Shown here: in pieces, positions 48,386 to 59,712 of the stretch | How positions within the stretch are numbered: the stretch's first letter is position 1 | Layout: every line of letters starts with the position of its first letter | NCBI RefSeq assembly: GCF_042453785.1 | Contig: NC_091667.1 | Coordinates: 36,873,501-36,937,500 of the forward strand | Reading direction: 5' to 3' | DNA length: 64,000 nt | Source: Malus domestica | Lineage: Eukaryota > Streptophyta > Magnoliopsida > Rosales > Rosaceae | Program-made: the position numbers and the translations under genes | Notes under the pieces: generated by a model | The model's input: only the letters and a program-made list of their open reading frames with translations | Databases searched by the model: none | What the model was told of the DNA's origin: nothing

Positions 48386-51300
48386 TGTAACGACCCGTCC
48401 CTGAAAATTATGATTTTTATAATTTTAATAAGTGATTTTATGAAAATGTCCTTCAAGGAACGTACATTGGCTGGGGTTAACTGTAGTGTCGTGTCACGTA
48501 AGATTTATTTTCTTGGCATATTCTCGTAGTACTCGTCGATACGGACGTGTGGGCACAAACGGTTCATGATTTGGAGATATAACGAAGAAGATATTAATGT
48601 TTGAAGTTGGGGACATTTTAGAAAATTAACTAAATATTGGAAAATTTTAGATTTTGGGAGTTAAATATGGGGGTGGCATTTGTGTGGCCTAGATTAAAAG
48701 AAAAGAAGAGAGAGGAGAGATAAGTGGAGCAATGAGGAGAAGAGAAAGGAAGAGTGGACCAATGAGGGAGGAGAAAAAGGAGATAAATGAGAGAGGAAGA
48801 GGAGAATGGAACCGGCCGGGTTCACCATAACTCGTGACCCGACCCGGTTCTATCTCCCACCTCCGATCACCATAAACGGCGAGATTGGTACCAAAATGAT
48901 CCTTACCTTGAAGCCAATTGATCCTTCTACCTATTTCACCCAAAAATTTGAGAGAATTTAGGTTAGAAATGGTGAAACCCACACCCGTGGGTGCGGGAGT
49001 TCTTTATCTTAAATCGAGCAAACCTGAAACAAATTCCTTCAATCACCACCACCCATAGCATCCTTTTGAGGTCTAGAACAAAGCCCAAACATGTTTGGGG
49101 GATGGCAGAGTTGTTTTGGAGTCCGATCGAGAACACCCAATTTCAAGGGTTAAGTACGGATTTTAGTGAAATTGAGGTGTTTTCAAGCCAAATTGGCCTT
49201 AGTCACAGGTATGAAAGTTACTCTACTCATTGAGATCTTCATTTTACAAAATTTGGTAATTTTTGGAGATAGTTGAATTTTCCGGTGAGTCGGGGTGGTC
49301 GACCGCCACCCACGGCGGCGTGTGGCCAATGGGCTGTCAATGTTATTTCTAGGCTATGTTTGACATCGATTTCAGTTTTGATAATCGAATGACGTAGATT
49401 GAGCAATTGAACCTAATTTCATTACGATTCGTAGTTAGGTGAAAATATAAATCGACAATCCGACCGTTGGATCGTCACCAAACTTTGATACGTTATAATA
49501 CTTAATATTTGAGGATCATAGGAACTTACGGATCTCCCCGAATTGGATTTGGAAGTTCATAAAATAAATGTTAACCGCCACTTGGTTTTGGGCAAGTGGC
49601 GGAGATCCGACCGTTGGATCGTAATGAAATTTTAGTATGTTATTCTAGAAGCATAATGTGGATCTTTGCAGTTGCAGATTGGAAATCTGATATGCGGATC
49701 TTCCGGATCGAGTTATATAGGGTTGTAGACTATACTGTTGATCTTTGATCGACGGTTGACTTGTGGTTAATGAGTCTCAAACTATTAGAGAATGTCCTTG
49801 AGGATATGCTTTATGTGAATTTCGTATTCTATTGATTAGAGTTCTTAGATGTAATTTGATAACGTTTTAGGCGCCAATTGTTCGGGACACCTCGAAGTGC
49901 GTGCTAGAGAATCATAACGTGGACTTCATGTGAGTGGGTCTTTTCCTTTTTATTATATGTACATAATTGATAATTCCACAAACAATTCTAAATTGATTTA
50001 TGCATGTTACCTACAAATAATTACTGTGAACTACGAATGGCTTGATTCCTGTTTAGGGTACGTAGGCAGTCTAACGAGATGTTAGATGCATCTATATAAT
50101 AATGGAAACAAAGACCTTGTTTGGGAATTGAGGAAAGTGAAGGAAATTGATGAAAATATGAGATTTAACCTTATGTTTTTAGCGATTAGATGTTGGTCAT
50201 AAATTAATGTGGAAGGAATCAAGAAATTGAAATGAGGAAACGTAAGTAATGATATTTAATTAAACTAGTGTTTAGTTAGACTTATCCCCGACAATTATTC
50301 CCAAAAGTAAATAATTTGGAAGTAGGGCATTATAGATTGTGCATTTTACGCTACATTATATATATGCATATATTGGAAAAATACTATGATATGGTTGAGA
50401 TTTAGATTTGCATTATGACATATCCATGTGTATACTACCTGCACAAAATTTTTATGAATGCTTTGAAGTGCGAAGATGAACGCGAAACACACAGGTAAGT
50501 TCAGGTGAGTTATGGCATTAGTTGAAATGATTGAATTATGGCATGATCACATTATGTTTTAGGCAACTCCGACATTGTCGTACAAGTTGCCTATGAGTCA
50601 TATATGTCACATGAGATACATTTAAAGCTCATAAACCTGCACCCCGGTGTTAGTGCTCCCGCTCGTGGCCAGGGCACAGTCCTTTACGTGATGTTCACCT
50701 CCCGCACCATATGCTCACCTTGGATCCAAGGTAGGTGCACAATCCTGTCGTACATACCACTATAGGTGGTTCCGACTTGTAGGTGACCCGCGATTATTCA
50801 CATAGTCTTCACGTGATCGTAGCACTTGAGCATATTTATTTACACCCAGTCCTATCGTATAGACCACTTTAGGTGGTTCCGACTCGTGTGCAAGTATACT
50901 TATTGAGCTATGGATAAGTCGTACAGGTCATTAGAAGTGACTCCACTTATGAGTTAGCATATATGATGAGATATGTGATGAGCTAGCATATATGATGATA
51001 TATGTGATGAGTTAGCATATGTGATGAGATACGGATAAGTCGTACAGGTTACTAGAGGTGACTCTGACTTATGAGCTAGCCTTGATTGATGAGATATAGT
51101 TAAGTCGTATAGGTCACGTGAGGTGACTCCGACTAGCATGTTGATGAGCTATTATTTCAGCCGTACATGCCACTATAGGTGGATCCGGCTAATATGCCAT
51201 TTCATATTGATTTATTTCACATGAGTACTTATTCTTAAATAGATATTTGATATGGTATAACTGTGAGACTATTATCTTGTTTATGGTATTGATTTATAGT

Positions 51301-51716
51301 CACGCCTGTTATTTCTCGGAAATTTTACAGGTATTACTGTGAGGGGCTACTGCCTTTGGTAGTTGTAATTGGTTTGAAAAGTTTGTTTCACTCACTCACA
51401 TTTCCTATTTATGCACCCTCCAGGTTCTAGCAGCTGAGTTTCCGTATTGACGAGGATTCGTGGCACTTCATAGTGTAGGTGGCTTCTTTGATGGTATAAT
51501 CATTATCTTACCTTACTGTACTTTACTTATACTCTGTATCACGCGTGAAATGGGTCCAGACCCGCTCACCGCGCACTTGTGTGCTTAGGCACTTTTAGAT
51601 TTTAATTTATTCACATTTTATACATTATCACACTTTATGGCTTCGTCACCTTCCAGGTGTCGGCTATCACGACTCGATTCGGGAACCTAATGGACATTCC
51701 GGGTCGGGGTGTGTCA
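48386..51716 (+). mobile_element. 3.3 kb solo LTR (Gypsy, Tekay-like)
   Basis: Starts TGTAACGACCCGTCCC and ends TCGGGGTGTGTCA. Flanks ATTGT (48381-48385) and ATTTT (51717-51721) match at four of five bases. There is no internal coding region. It carries the block GAACTACGAATGGCTTGAT plus GGGTACGTAGGCAGTCTAAC near 50029-50080, which is also present, reversed, in the LARD-family LTRs. It points to related families in both orientations in this 19 kb. Confidence 0.75.
50560..51195. repeat. Diverged repeats with a CCACTATAGGTGG hairpin motif
   Basis: At least six units: GTCGTACA or CGTACAGG, then a near-palindrome such as CCACTATAGGTGG or CACTAGAGGTG, then TTCCGACTTG or CTCCGACTTATGAG. Spacing is about 60-130 bp. 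It lies within the solo LTR. Confidence 0.6.
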
Positions 51717-52723
51717 ATTTTGCTGTTATGTTTGTACATTAAAAATTCACTAATAAAGATTATATTATACAGATTGATTTTTTTTTTTCACATTATATTA
51801 GTCTGTATATTAGAATCTGATATGAATATAATTTAATTCTATAAGTAAAAGTTAGTATTTAATAGAAGATTAGTTCATGAAGATCAATCAATTTGCTAGA
51901 AATTAAACTATTGATGTAACCAATGAAGTAATAGATTACTATGATGTATTAGCAAAGGGAAATATTTGTAAGGGATTTGTTCATAATGGGCATAAATCCA
52001 CCTTTCATTTAAATGTTCTCGCACCTTAATGCATATATTTTACGTGTTTATTCATTTCAGTAAATATGGTTGTAAACTTGTAACTATATGCAAAAATTTT
52101 ACTCATCAAACAAATCACTCAAAAAATTTGCATAATCTATTTACATCTATTTGCATAATCTATCTGCAACTCAAAAAAATAAAAGGAGAGAGAAATTATT
52201 ATCGGCAACTTAAAAATAAAAAGAGAGATAGAAACTTGTTGGAAAAACGAAAACCCTCGCTGGAACCGAAACTAATCAAGGCATGGAACGGGTTTTTTTT
52301 TACTTCTGAGATGAAGGGAAGACAATTGGTGGCAAAGGGGAGGTCCGATTCGCCGATGTTTGGCTAGAAACAACTTGCCGGACTTGGGGCACCAAAACCT
52401 CAACTGCTTAATAATATAAAATGGCCTAATAGTTTGTAGAAATCGATTTGAGAGTCAAATTGGGTGTGAGGAGAGGGTTTGTTTTAGGTTGGTTTGGCCA
52501 TCCGTCCTAGTAGCTGACTCGCGGAGAGAAATCGCGAGGGAAGAGAGAAAATGGGGAAGGAAGAAAATACAAAAAAGAAGAAGAAACAAATCCAATATTT
52601 ATAATTTGTAAAACAGTGGCAGACCTATAATAAAACAAATTGAGCAAGGGTAAAAAAGAGCGTACATTGTGCTTATGAACATTGTTTCAAGCCAAAATGG
52701 GTTTTAGTATATATTCAATTTGG

Positions 52724-52891
52724 TTAAGGTTTGTATTTGGATAATATATTGCGTGGTTACGTACGAAAATTATATGTATGTTTCATATGTTCTCGGCATA
52801 TGCATTCATTAAATAGCTTACGTCACCTTCGAGTGTCGGCCAGCACGTGACTATCCAGTTGTCCTTTGAACACCAAAATCGGGGCGTGTCA
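52724..52891 (+). mobile_element. Chromovirus 3' LTR, right part
   Basis: Continues the LTR interrupted at 47800: AAGGTTTGTATTTGG, then ATATTGCGTGGTTACG, then GTGTCGGCCAGCACGTG, ending CGGGGCGTGTCA. It is collinear with the reverse of 33691-33855. Confidence 0.75.
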
Positions 52892-53581
52892 TGTGGGTGG
52901 AGAAATAGTGTAGTTATGTGACTGAATTAACAAAATTAACCTTAAAAATTAACAAAACTATCCAAGTTATGTGATTAAACATAAAAAATTTAGAGCGAGT
53001 GTTAGCAACCTTTTCACCTATTTTTGCATTTTAATACTTTTAAATTTTAAGTAATATATGACATGAGAAGAATGTGAATAAATAAAAAAAAGTAATTAAG
53101 CAGGTTTCTCACATTTCTCAAATTTTAGATGAAAATTGGACGTAGGTGGTGTATTGTAAAGGAAGATGATTCTTTTCCCTTCTAATCTCTCTCCCTTTCT
53201 CTACCCTTCTATTTAAACTGTTACGATTTAGTCACGTTAACATCTTATATTGATTTTTTTTTATAGAAACAATAAGACAAAAAATAATATGTAAGAGAAG
53301 AGGAGGAAAGAAAATAAGTATAGAAGGGGTTATTGTAAAAATATGCAAATTAATAAATTGTAAATTTGTTCGGTATACCGGGTAAATGTACAAAAGTCCC
53401 GTGCTATTTGTGTAAATTTGCCTAGCCTGCGTAGGTGTTTTGAAGAAAGGGCAGAGTTGGGGCGGAGGGGCTAGTGCGTCGTCAAACCGGGACTCTTTAA
53501 CATTTTTCTTGAGCTGCTGAAGGAAGACTGACATATTTCAGCCAAACCTCGCAGTCGCAGGTGAAGAGATACAAGGCAGGC
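52892..53581. other. 5' flank of the BRIP-like gene
   Basis: AT-rich with a CT-rich stretch at about 53180-53210. The 5' UTR probably lies within the last ~150 bp. In-frame codons extend from 53561 to the ATG at 53582 but contain no ATG. Confidence 0.45.
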
Positions 53582-53875
53582 ATGGAAGATGAGAAGGCAT
53601 TGCAGCAGCAGCAACTATTGCTACAGCAGCAACAACAGCAACAGCAACAAAACCAACAGCATCAACAGCAATTGCTCTTGCAACAACTGCAAAGGCAACA
53701 GCAACAAGCCCAACAGGCCGCTGCCATTTCCCGTTTCCCTTCCAACATCGACGCCCATTTGCGCCCACTCCGAGCCATCAATCTCCACCCTAACCCTAAT
53801 TCCGCTCCTAATCTCCAACAAAATCCTGTTGCCAACCCACGGCAACAGCAGCAGCAGCAGCAGCCCCAACAGCCC

Positions 53876-53911
<36 letters not shown>

Positions 53912-56491
53912 CAGAGGGTGATCCGACCCGGGAACCAGGCGGAGCTACAGATGGCGTACCAGGACGCCTGGCGGGTCTGCCATCCCGATTTCAAGCGTCC
54001 CTTCTCTTCCCTCGAAGACGCCTGCGAGAGGTTGATTTTTTTATGATTAGGGTTTCCATCTCATTGAAATCCTTGGTTTCGTTTACTTTTTCGCTTGCAT
54101 TTTCTCTTCTTTGTTGTTTTGCGAATTTAGGTCCTCATATCTTTATCTCTAATTTGAAAATGGAATTTTTTTTTGGAAAGTTATGACTTAATTCAAACAT
54201 CTTGATTGACCAACTACAAACATTGTTGAGGCAACTGCTAATTTGTTGGGTGATGGAAGAATCCCTGCTCTCATACATTACCCCATCACCTATTCCAGGA
54301 TATCTGCTAGCTACACATTCTCACATTGTTATCATTTTAATCTCCACGTCAATACCTTGAAATTGTTTGTGCCCTTTGTACTTGTGGGGTTTCAGTGTCA
54401 TGTCCCTGAAGCAAAGCTCCACTGTCTTTGCTTACATATTCCATGCTGGTTTGCATTTAATAGGACCCAGTTTTACAGTTTGTGATTTTTTTTATTGAGT
54501 TCATGTGCTCCACCTTTTATTGACACAAGAGAGTTACTATTTTGCTTAACAGATTCGTTTAGATATAATATCTTGTGCACCTTATGATAGCATCTGAGAG
54601 GACTAATGGGAGAAAGTTCGTTTCTGGTCTTCATACGGGCTTCGGTTTCAACAGATCTTGAAAACTTTGTCCTTTTCAGTTATTTGGCTTGATTGGAAAG
54701 CTGCTATCAGTTAGCTCCTCCAGTTTTCTTAACTGTTTACATTTTAGGGCGGTTTCATTTTCGTTTTCACTGTTTGTTTTTATTTTTTATGTGGACTTCT
54801 TATCCCTTTGTGTAACTGTATTGTCCTAAAATATAGTTTCTTTCCTTAAAAAAGAGTTTTCACTTTCCCTTGTTTCCCCTTCTACGAGCTCACAGCCTAC
54901 TCCATTAATAGTTGAACCCATAATCTCGCTCTTCAAAAGAATGTTATCATTAATAGATGAGGAACCAACCTGACTTCCATGGAAGTCATGCAGAAGGTTC
55001 TTCAACATGCCCAAGCTAATGGATACTTCAAAAGTTAATATTAGTTTATCCAGTCCTGTGGACATTTCTGTATGGGTTTTTGGATTATTTAGCATTGTGT
55101 CTAAACCGATGTCCCAGAATAGCACCTATAATTCATAACAGAGTCATATCCTGGACTCATTCCAGAGAAGAGGGAGAGAGGAGAAGAGAGAGAGAGAGGT
55201 GTATAATCTTGTGGTAGCAGAATAGTATTAGGAGATTAAATATAAATACCTGGAATCTTGTGTTTCATGTTACTATTACACTTTACGGCTAGTACGCCTT
55301 ACGGGATAGATGGATTAAGCAAAGTGAGTCATCATTACTTGTTGCCCTGGCTATAAGTCCATTTACTCTTAGCCTTGTTATTTCTCTTTATCTGGTAGTT
55401 TGCATTCTGCTACATGTAGTTGATGAAATGTCATCTCGAGTCAAAGAGGTTGGTTGTGGATGTGAATGCAGTTGGTATATAAGCTGTTTTGACCCTCTAG
55501 TTATATTTCCCCGTCTTTTCTCCTTTTCTCTGGGGAGTTGTGGTGATCTAAACCATTTAATGTGCACTGATCTAATTGTTTGAAATGTGTTTTGATGTGT
55601 GTCCCCCGAACCTGGCCTATATGTTTTTGACACTTATTACTAGTGAGCATAGTCTGATGTTTATGAATAAGGATAAATACAAATTTGTAGACCATGTTAC
55701 CTTTAAGATGGTGGTGCCTAATTCCCACTTGAAATATTCCCAATTGATGGTTGAAAGTAGTAAGCTTTGTCGCCAGGTGTTTATTTAAATTGCTTATGCT
55801 TGAACTTTTGAGAATTTGTGGCACTCCCGAGGCATTCTTATATCTATTCTCCCCTTAAATTGGCAGGTTGCTGCCTTATCATGTAGTGGCAGATTACGAG
55901 GCAGAGGAGGATGACAGAATCCTTGACTCTGACACCACAGGCCTGATTCCATCTCGCTCTCAGCAGTGGGATCACAACATATCTTCTAAAGTTGCAGAGT
56001 TTACAGCAACATTTGAGAAACAAGCACTAGCCTTTAACATAATTTCCCGTAAGCGAGCTTTGGGGGAATTTCGGTCTGAAGAGAGACTTATGATTGAGCA
56101 GGCACTTTGCCAAGAAGAAAAAAGGACATGTCTGGAATTGAAAGCAGAGTTTGATTCAAGAGAGAAAGCTGGCCGGGAAGCTAAATTACGAGCTCAGGCA
56201 GAGCAAGCTCGGGTTGAGTCACAAGCACATGCTGAAATGTTAGCTCGGGCCCCAATAAGGGCAAGTGCACTTGGGTCTGAAGGCAATGACGTTTCGATTG
56301 GGCATGACATGAGAGAGCAGGAACATGGGGTTAACCCAGAAGAGATGATAAATGGATGGGGAAATAATATGCAAAGAGATGAGAAGGAACCATGTGAGGA
56401 TTTTTTAAATGATGAAGAGACTGAGAATGGATCCATGGGCATGCAGGACGGCTGGCGTGAAGTTGGGGAGTTTGATTTGAACACTCGTTAA
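53582..56491 (+). CDS. GLTSCR-domain protein, BRIP1/BRIP2-like SWI/SNF subunit, 2 exons
   Basis: Exons 53582-54030 and 55867-56491, joined across a 1.84 kb GT-AG intron inside an Arg codon; 357 residues. The start is the first in-frame ATG (MEDEKALQQQQ). Residues 1-120 are Gln-rich with two long runs. The GLTSCR conserved domain spans about residues 120-215: ELQMAYQDAWRVCHPDFKRPF, SLEDACERLLPYHVVADYE and EFTATFEKQALAFNIISRKR. A Glu/Arg-rich coiled coil follows (EEKRTCLELKAEFDSREKAG), then an acidic tail ending EFDLNTR. Known: human GLTSCR1 and Arabidopsis BRIP1/2 are subunits of the bromodomain-containing BRM/ncBAF-type remodeller in the nucleus. Inferred: same role here. Older annotations may call it a mediator-like protein. 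No lesion seen. Confidence 0.85.
53603..53664 (+). repeat. CAG/CAA repeat (poly-Gln tract 1)
   Basis: Mixed CAG and CAA codons near the N-terminus of the BRIP-like protein. CAA interruptions should slow expansion. Confidence 0.85.
53844..53916 (+). repeat. CAG repeat (poly-Gln tract 2)
   Basis: A second run with longer pure CAG stretches and a QPQQPQQ interruption, just before the GLTSCR domain. Confidence 0.88.
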
Positions 56492-57361
56492 CCAATAGAG
56501 GTCTTGGCAAATCATACTTGATCACGGGCAGAGAAGCTGTTTATAAACAGGAAAGCCCATTCCATGGCAAATGAATTAGCATCGGCTGTCTTGGAATTGT
56601 TGTGAATTTCATGCAGCATGAGAATTGGAGCAATGCTTTTAAAATTTGAATCACTCATAGGAAGCCACATACTGCAGTTACAATGGAAGATGGATAGCTT
56701 TTATATTTAATTATATTAGCGGATTGCCTTTGCCACGCTGTCATAGAAGAGAACATTACGTTAAAAGGTTCGCCTTTGTGAGAATTGAGCTTTTTATTTT
56801 GATAATTTCTTCATTTCCTTGTATTTTTGAAATCTGGAATTGCGTAGAATGAGAGTAGTTTTTCATGTATGAAGAAGCAGTGGATTATAATTATTTTGCC
56901 TCAAAGGGTCTGAAGTTTTAACTCCTCTCCATTCGTTTGCAGTACCAAGGTTTGTAGAAGAAAGAGGGAAGGAGGGAAGGGGGTTGTCACGTCCACAAGG
57001 ATTTCAATTCCCAAAATCGAAATGCCTTCACAAGGTCTGGATACTGCAACTGAAACAAAAATAAAAGTAACCAAATGGAGGTAGGGAAGGACCAAAACAT
57101 TTATGGGAAATGCATTTCTGGAAGGTAGGAGGCATTTCTCCAAAAAATGCAACTTCCGGTACATGCTGAGAAAATGACCCTCCCACCACTATGCAAGCTT
57201 TTGCTACTCCAAACACCAAAATCTCATTCATCCAGGTCGCATACACGCACAAAGTACATCATAAATAAATTAATCTAAACTAGGTATGGTAAGGAGACGG
57301 AGGAAAATGAAGCTTACGAGTAGCAGAACAAGCAAAAGAATACACAAAAACAAAATGTTTC
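56492..57361. other. Convergent intergenic region
   Basis: Between the plus-strand BRIP-like gene and the minus-strand broken gene. It should hold both 3' UTRs. No other gene is seen. Confidence 0.5.
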
Positions 57362-58973
57362 CTACAAAATATTGGGGAGTTGAGAATCCAGTCTCTGCTG
57401 CAACTCTTTGATTTTCAGTGAGAACTCTGCTTTTTGCTCCTTGTAGCTTTGTAGCAGGTATTCCTTTCCTTCTATCACCTCCTTCAATTCTCCTACTTCC
57501 CTCTTGAGCATCTCAACCCTCTCTCCATCCCCTCTCCCTCTTTCGGTTGCATCAAAGTTGCTTTCCCCATCAGGAAATCCATCCACATGACCATTTCTTT
57601 CTTCAGGTTGCCAAATAGTGACCTGGGGTGATCTGTCAATGGGGCTCACATGTCCCACACAGTGATCAGCGATTGCTTTCCTAAGCCTTTGGATTTCTCT
57701 CTCCGAATAAAAGAAGTCCCTGTTTGCTGAATCAAGTTGTGACTGTAGATTGGTAGATGTGCCAGCTGCGCATTCAGTGAACTCTGCAGCTCTACAATCT
57801 GATCCTGCATCTCTAATATCATGTCATCTCTTCTCTTCAGTTGTTACCTCAGTTTTTTTATGACTTCCCACTTACTGAAGATGTCAGACCCAGATTCTGA
57901 AACACATGGAGAATCTGAGCAGTTTGAATGGTGGAGGAATGACTTTGGAGGCAACTCAAGGCGATCTGGAGAAGATGCCCAGACAATGCCATTCTCCTTG
58001 TTAAATTCAGGGGCTGGAACCATGACTAAAGGCAGGGCACCATAAGATTCAGTCAGCATCTGGTCATTGGGCAGGCACTTCGTCTCCATCATGCCCTCAG
58101 TTCCTATTTCAAACCCATTACATATATGACACAACCGGATTATTATAATGGGCTGTCAAATAATATGTCACGCTATTGCTCATCAAGCAATAAGGGTGAA
58201 CTGCAAATAAATTGCAACAAACATAACGCAATTCAAATGGAACTCAACTAGCATCAATCCAAACATAACGCAATTCCATACAGTTCTTCAGCCTCACTCT
58301 TCGGAAAGAGTCCAATTGTTGTTATTCTCAACAAAGCCCAGTTAGATTAAGGTGTAGCATTAAAAACTGAACACCGAGTTTCTCATTCTCTTCTTTTTCA
58401 ATATGGTTGTATCTCACAATATATCAGACAAGCTTTCACACCCAAAGGAGAACCATGCAAATGAAGGTGTAATCAACCACTGGCCAAAACTAATTTTGAA
58501 TCCTGAACAGAAACTAGTTTAAACCTCAGAAATTCCTAGTCAAGAATTTACTACTCCATACCTGACATGCAATTAAAGCAACCACCATCATTTTGTTGTG
58601 TAAAGGAATAAACGTTTGAGTGCACATGGCAACCTGCAGACTTTCTTGGGGCAGAGGATTTTCCACTTCCTGAAATTGACAACAATGTTAAAAGGTCGAA
58701 GGAGCCACTGTAAGGAAAAAGCTAGACACATTAAAAATATTCGAACCATTACTAGCACTCTCGTGGGGCTTTGTGTCAAGTGCTTGCTTCAGCTTGTAAC
58801 CAAGACGAATTGACAATGTACTTAACAAGGCACCGCCAGCAATAAGAACCCAATTAGGTCCATCCCCCTGAAAATGTTTGGATCTCTGAGCTCTAGGCAC
58901 AGCAGTTGTTTTTGGTTTCATTTTAAAAGCTGGTGGTGTCGGAGGAAAAAATTCTGAATCATCCACGAATGAC
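57362..58973 (-). pseudogene. Plant coiled-coil protein gene, 5'-truncated with two lesions
   Basis: Family not recognised by name. Three exons (complement) 58747-58973, 58562-58669 and 57362-58103 join in phase. Exon 1 here opens after an acceptor (TTGACATAG) in mid-codon, so at least one upstream exon is missing. It encodes DDSEFFPPTPPAFKMK, a hydrophobic segment (WVLIAGGALLSTLSIRLGY), then RKSAGCHVHSNVYSFT and CFNCMSG, then a long C-terminal coiled coil (LKREVGELKEVIEGKEYLLQ). In the last exon a TAA (57844-57846) follows EVIKKLR, yet coiled coil continues in frame (QLKRRDDMILEMQDQ). Near 57758-57763 the frame shifts by one base before TNLQSQLDSANRDFF. A 56-nt intron from 57846 could bypass both lesions but is shorter than plant introns normally are. 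Best read as a young pseudogene, or as assembly error. Confidence 0.65.
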
Positions 58974-59250
58974 CTATGTCAAGAAAATACCAAATTTCCT
59001 TGCTATCTATATGAAAGACATCATCTTAGGTAAATTGAATCAGGAAAGAGAAGTTAATCAATCTTGACGTGAAAATTGCAATCACTGATGCATGAATACT
59101 ACCCAAGACAAATGAAGCAGAGAACTGACAATAAGTCCACATATTTTCACATGAACGACTTAGAGTTACTAAAACGACAGGATATAGAAATCAACAAATA
59201 AGTGGTTAATTTCACTGCTCGTGAGTTCCACCGTAGGTACATCTCCTAAT
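58974..59250. other. Upstream of broken gene; no exon found
   Basis: Intron-like AT-rich sequence upstream of the first visible exon (minus strand). No ATG-bearing exon with a matching donor was found before the LTR element begins. Confidence 0.4.
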
Positions 59251-59449
59251 TGTTGGAAAATAATAGATTTAGGATTTGGGCTCAGCCTGTTAGAACTATG
59301 TTTTGTTAGAGATTAGAAAAGTAGAAAAGTAGGAAAAAAAAAAGTAGAAGTAGAAAACAAAGAAGTAGAAAAAAAAAGGGTTTGGAGCCCATGATATGTT
59401 GGGTTGTTATGATTTGTTTGAAGGCCCTTTGTTGGGCTTGTTGATTGAA

Positions 59450-59640
59450 GCTACTGTTGAGCCTTTTGTTTGGCTTGTCTGTTTGTCCGCATTATGGAGC
59501 CTGTCTGTCTGCCTGTTCGAGTTGTGGAGTCTGCCTGACTATCTATCCACGTAGCAAAGCCTGCCTGACTATCTGTCCGCGTTGCGGAGCCTGTTTGTCT
59601 GTCTGCGTTGCGGAACCTGCCTGTCTGTCCGACTAACGAA
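59450..59640 (+). repeat. ~30-bp minisatellite
   Basis: About six imperfect units of the form GAGCCTGCCTGTCTGTCCGC plus GTTGCG. In one frame they read as ten-residue blocks like GACLSACSSC, GVCLTIYPRS, KACLTICPRC. The coding look comes from the 30-bp period, not from a real gene. Confidence 0.75.
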
Positions 59641-59712
59641 ACCTGCATCCACATCTACTTGTTGGCAAACTCATGTTGTTTACCCTATCAGTTTATTGGG
59701 AAGGGGGGGGGG

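Larger units (their letters stand above)
47801..52718. mobile_element. Insertion splitting the chromovirus LTR
   Basis: About 4.9 kb between TTTGG (47796-47800) and TTTGG (52719-52723). The sequence on either side is continuous in the reference LTR copy at 33691-34600. The left end TCTAGTGACCCG followed by a CGCGCGTTGCTGCGGG block recalls Helitron 5' ends, but a Helitron should not give a 5-bp duplication and no clear 3' hairpin was found. A 3.3 kb solo LTR (48386-51716) lies inside, so the original insert was about 1.6 kb. The remainder has no gene I recognise. Confidence 0.5.

Noticed and set aside
53621..53994. Minus-strand ORFs rich in Leu or Cys opposite the BRIP-like exon
   Set aside because: They are mirror images of the CAG/CAA runs and have no independent support.
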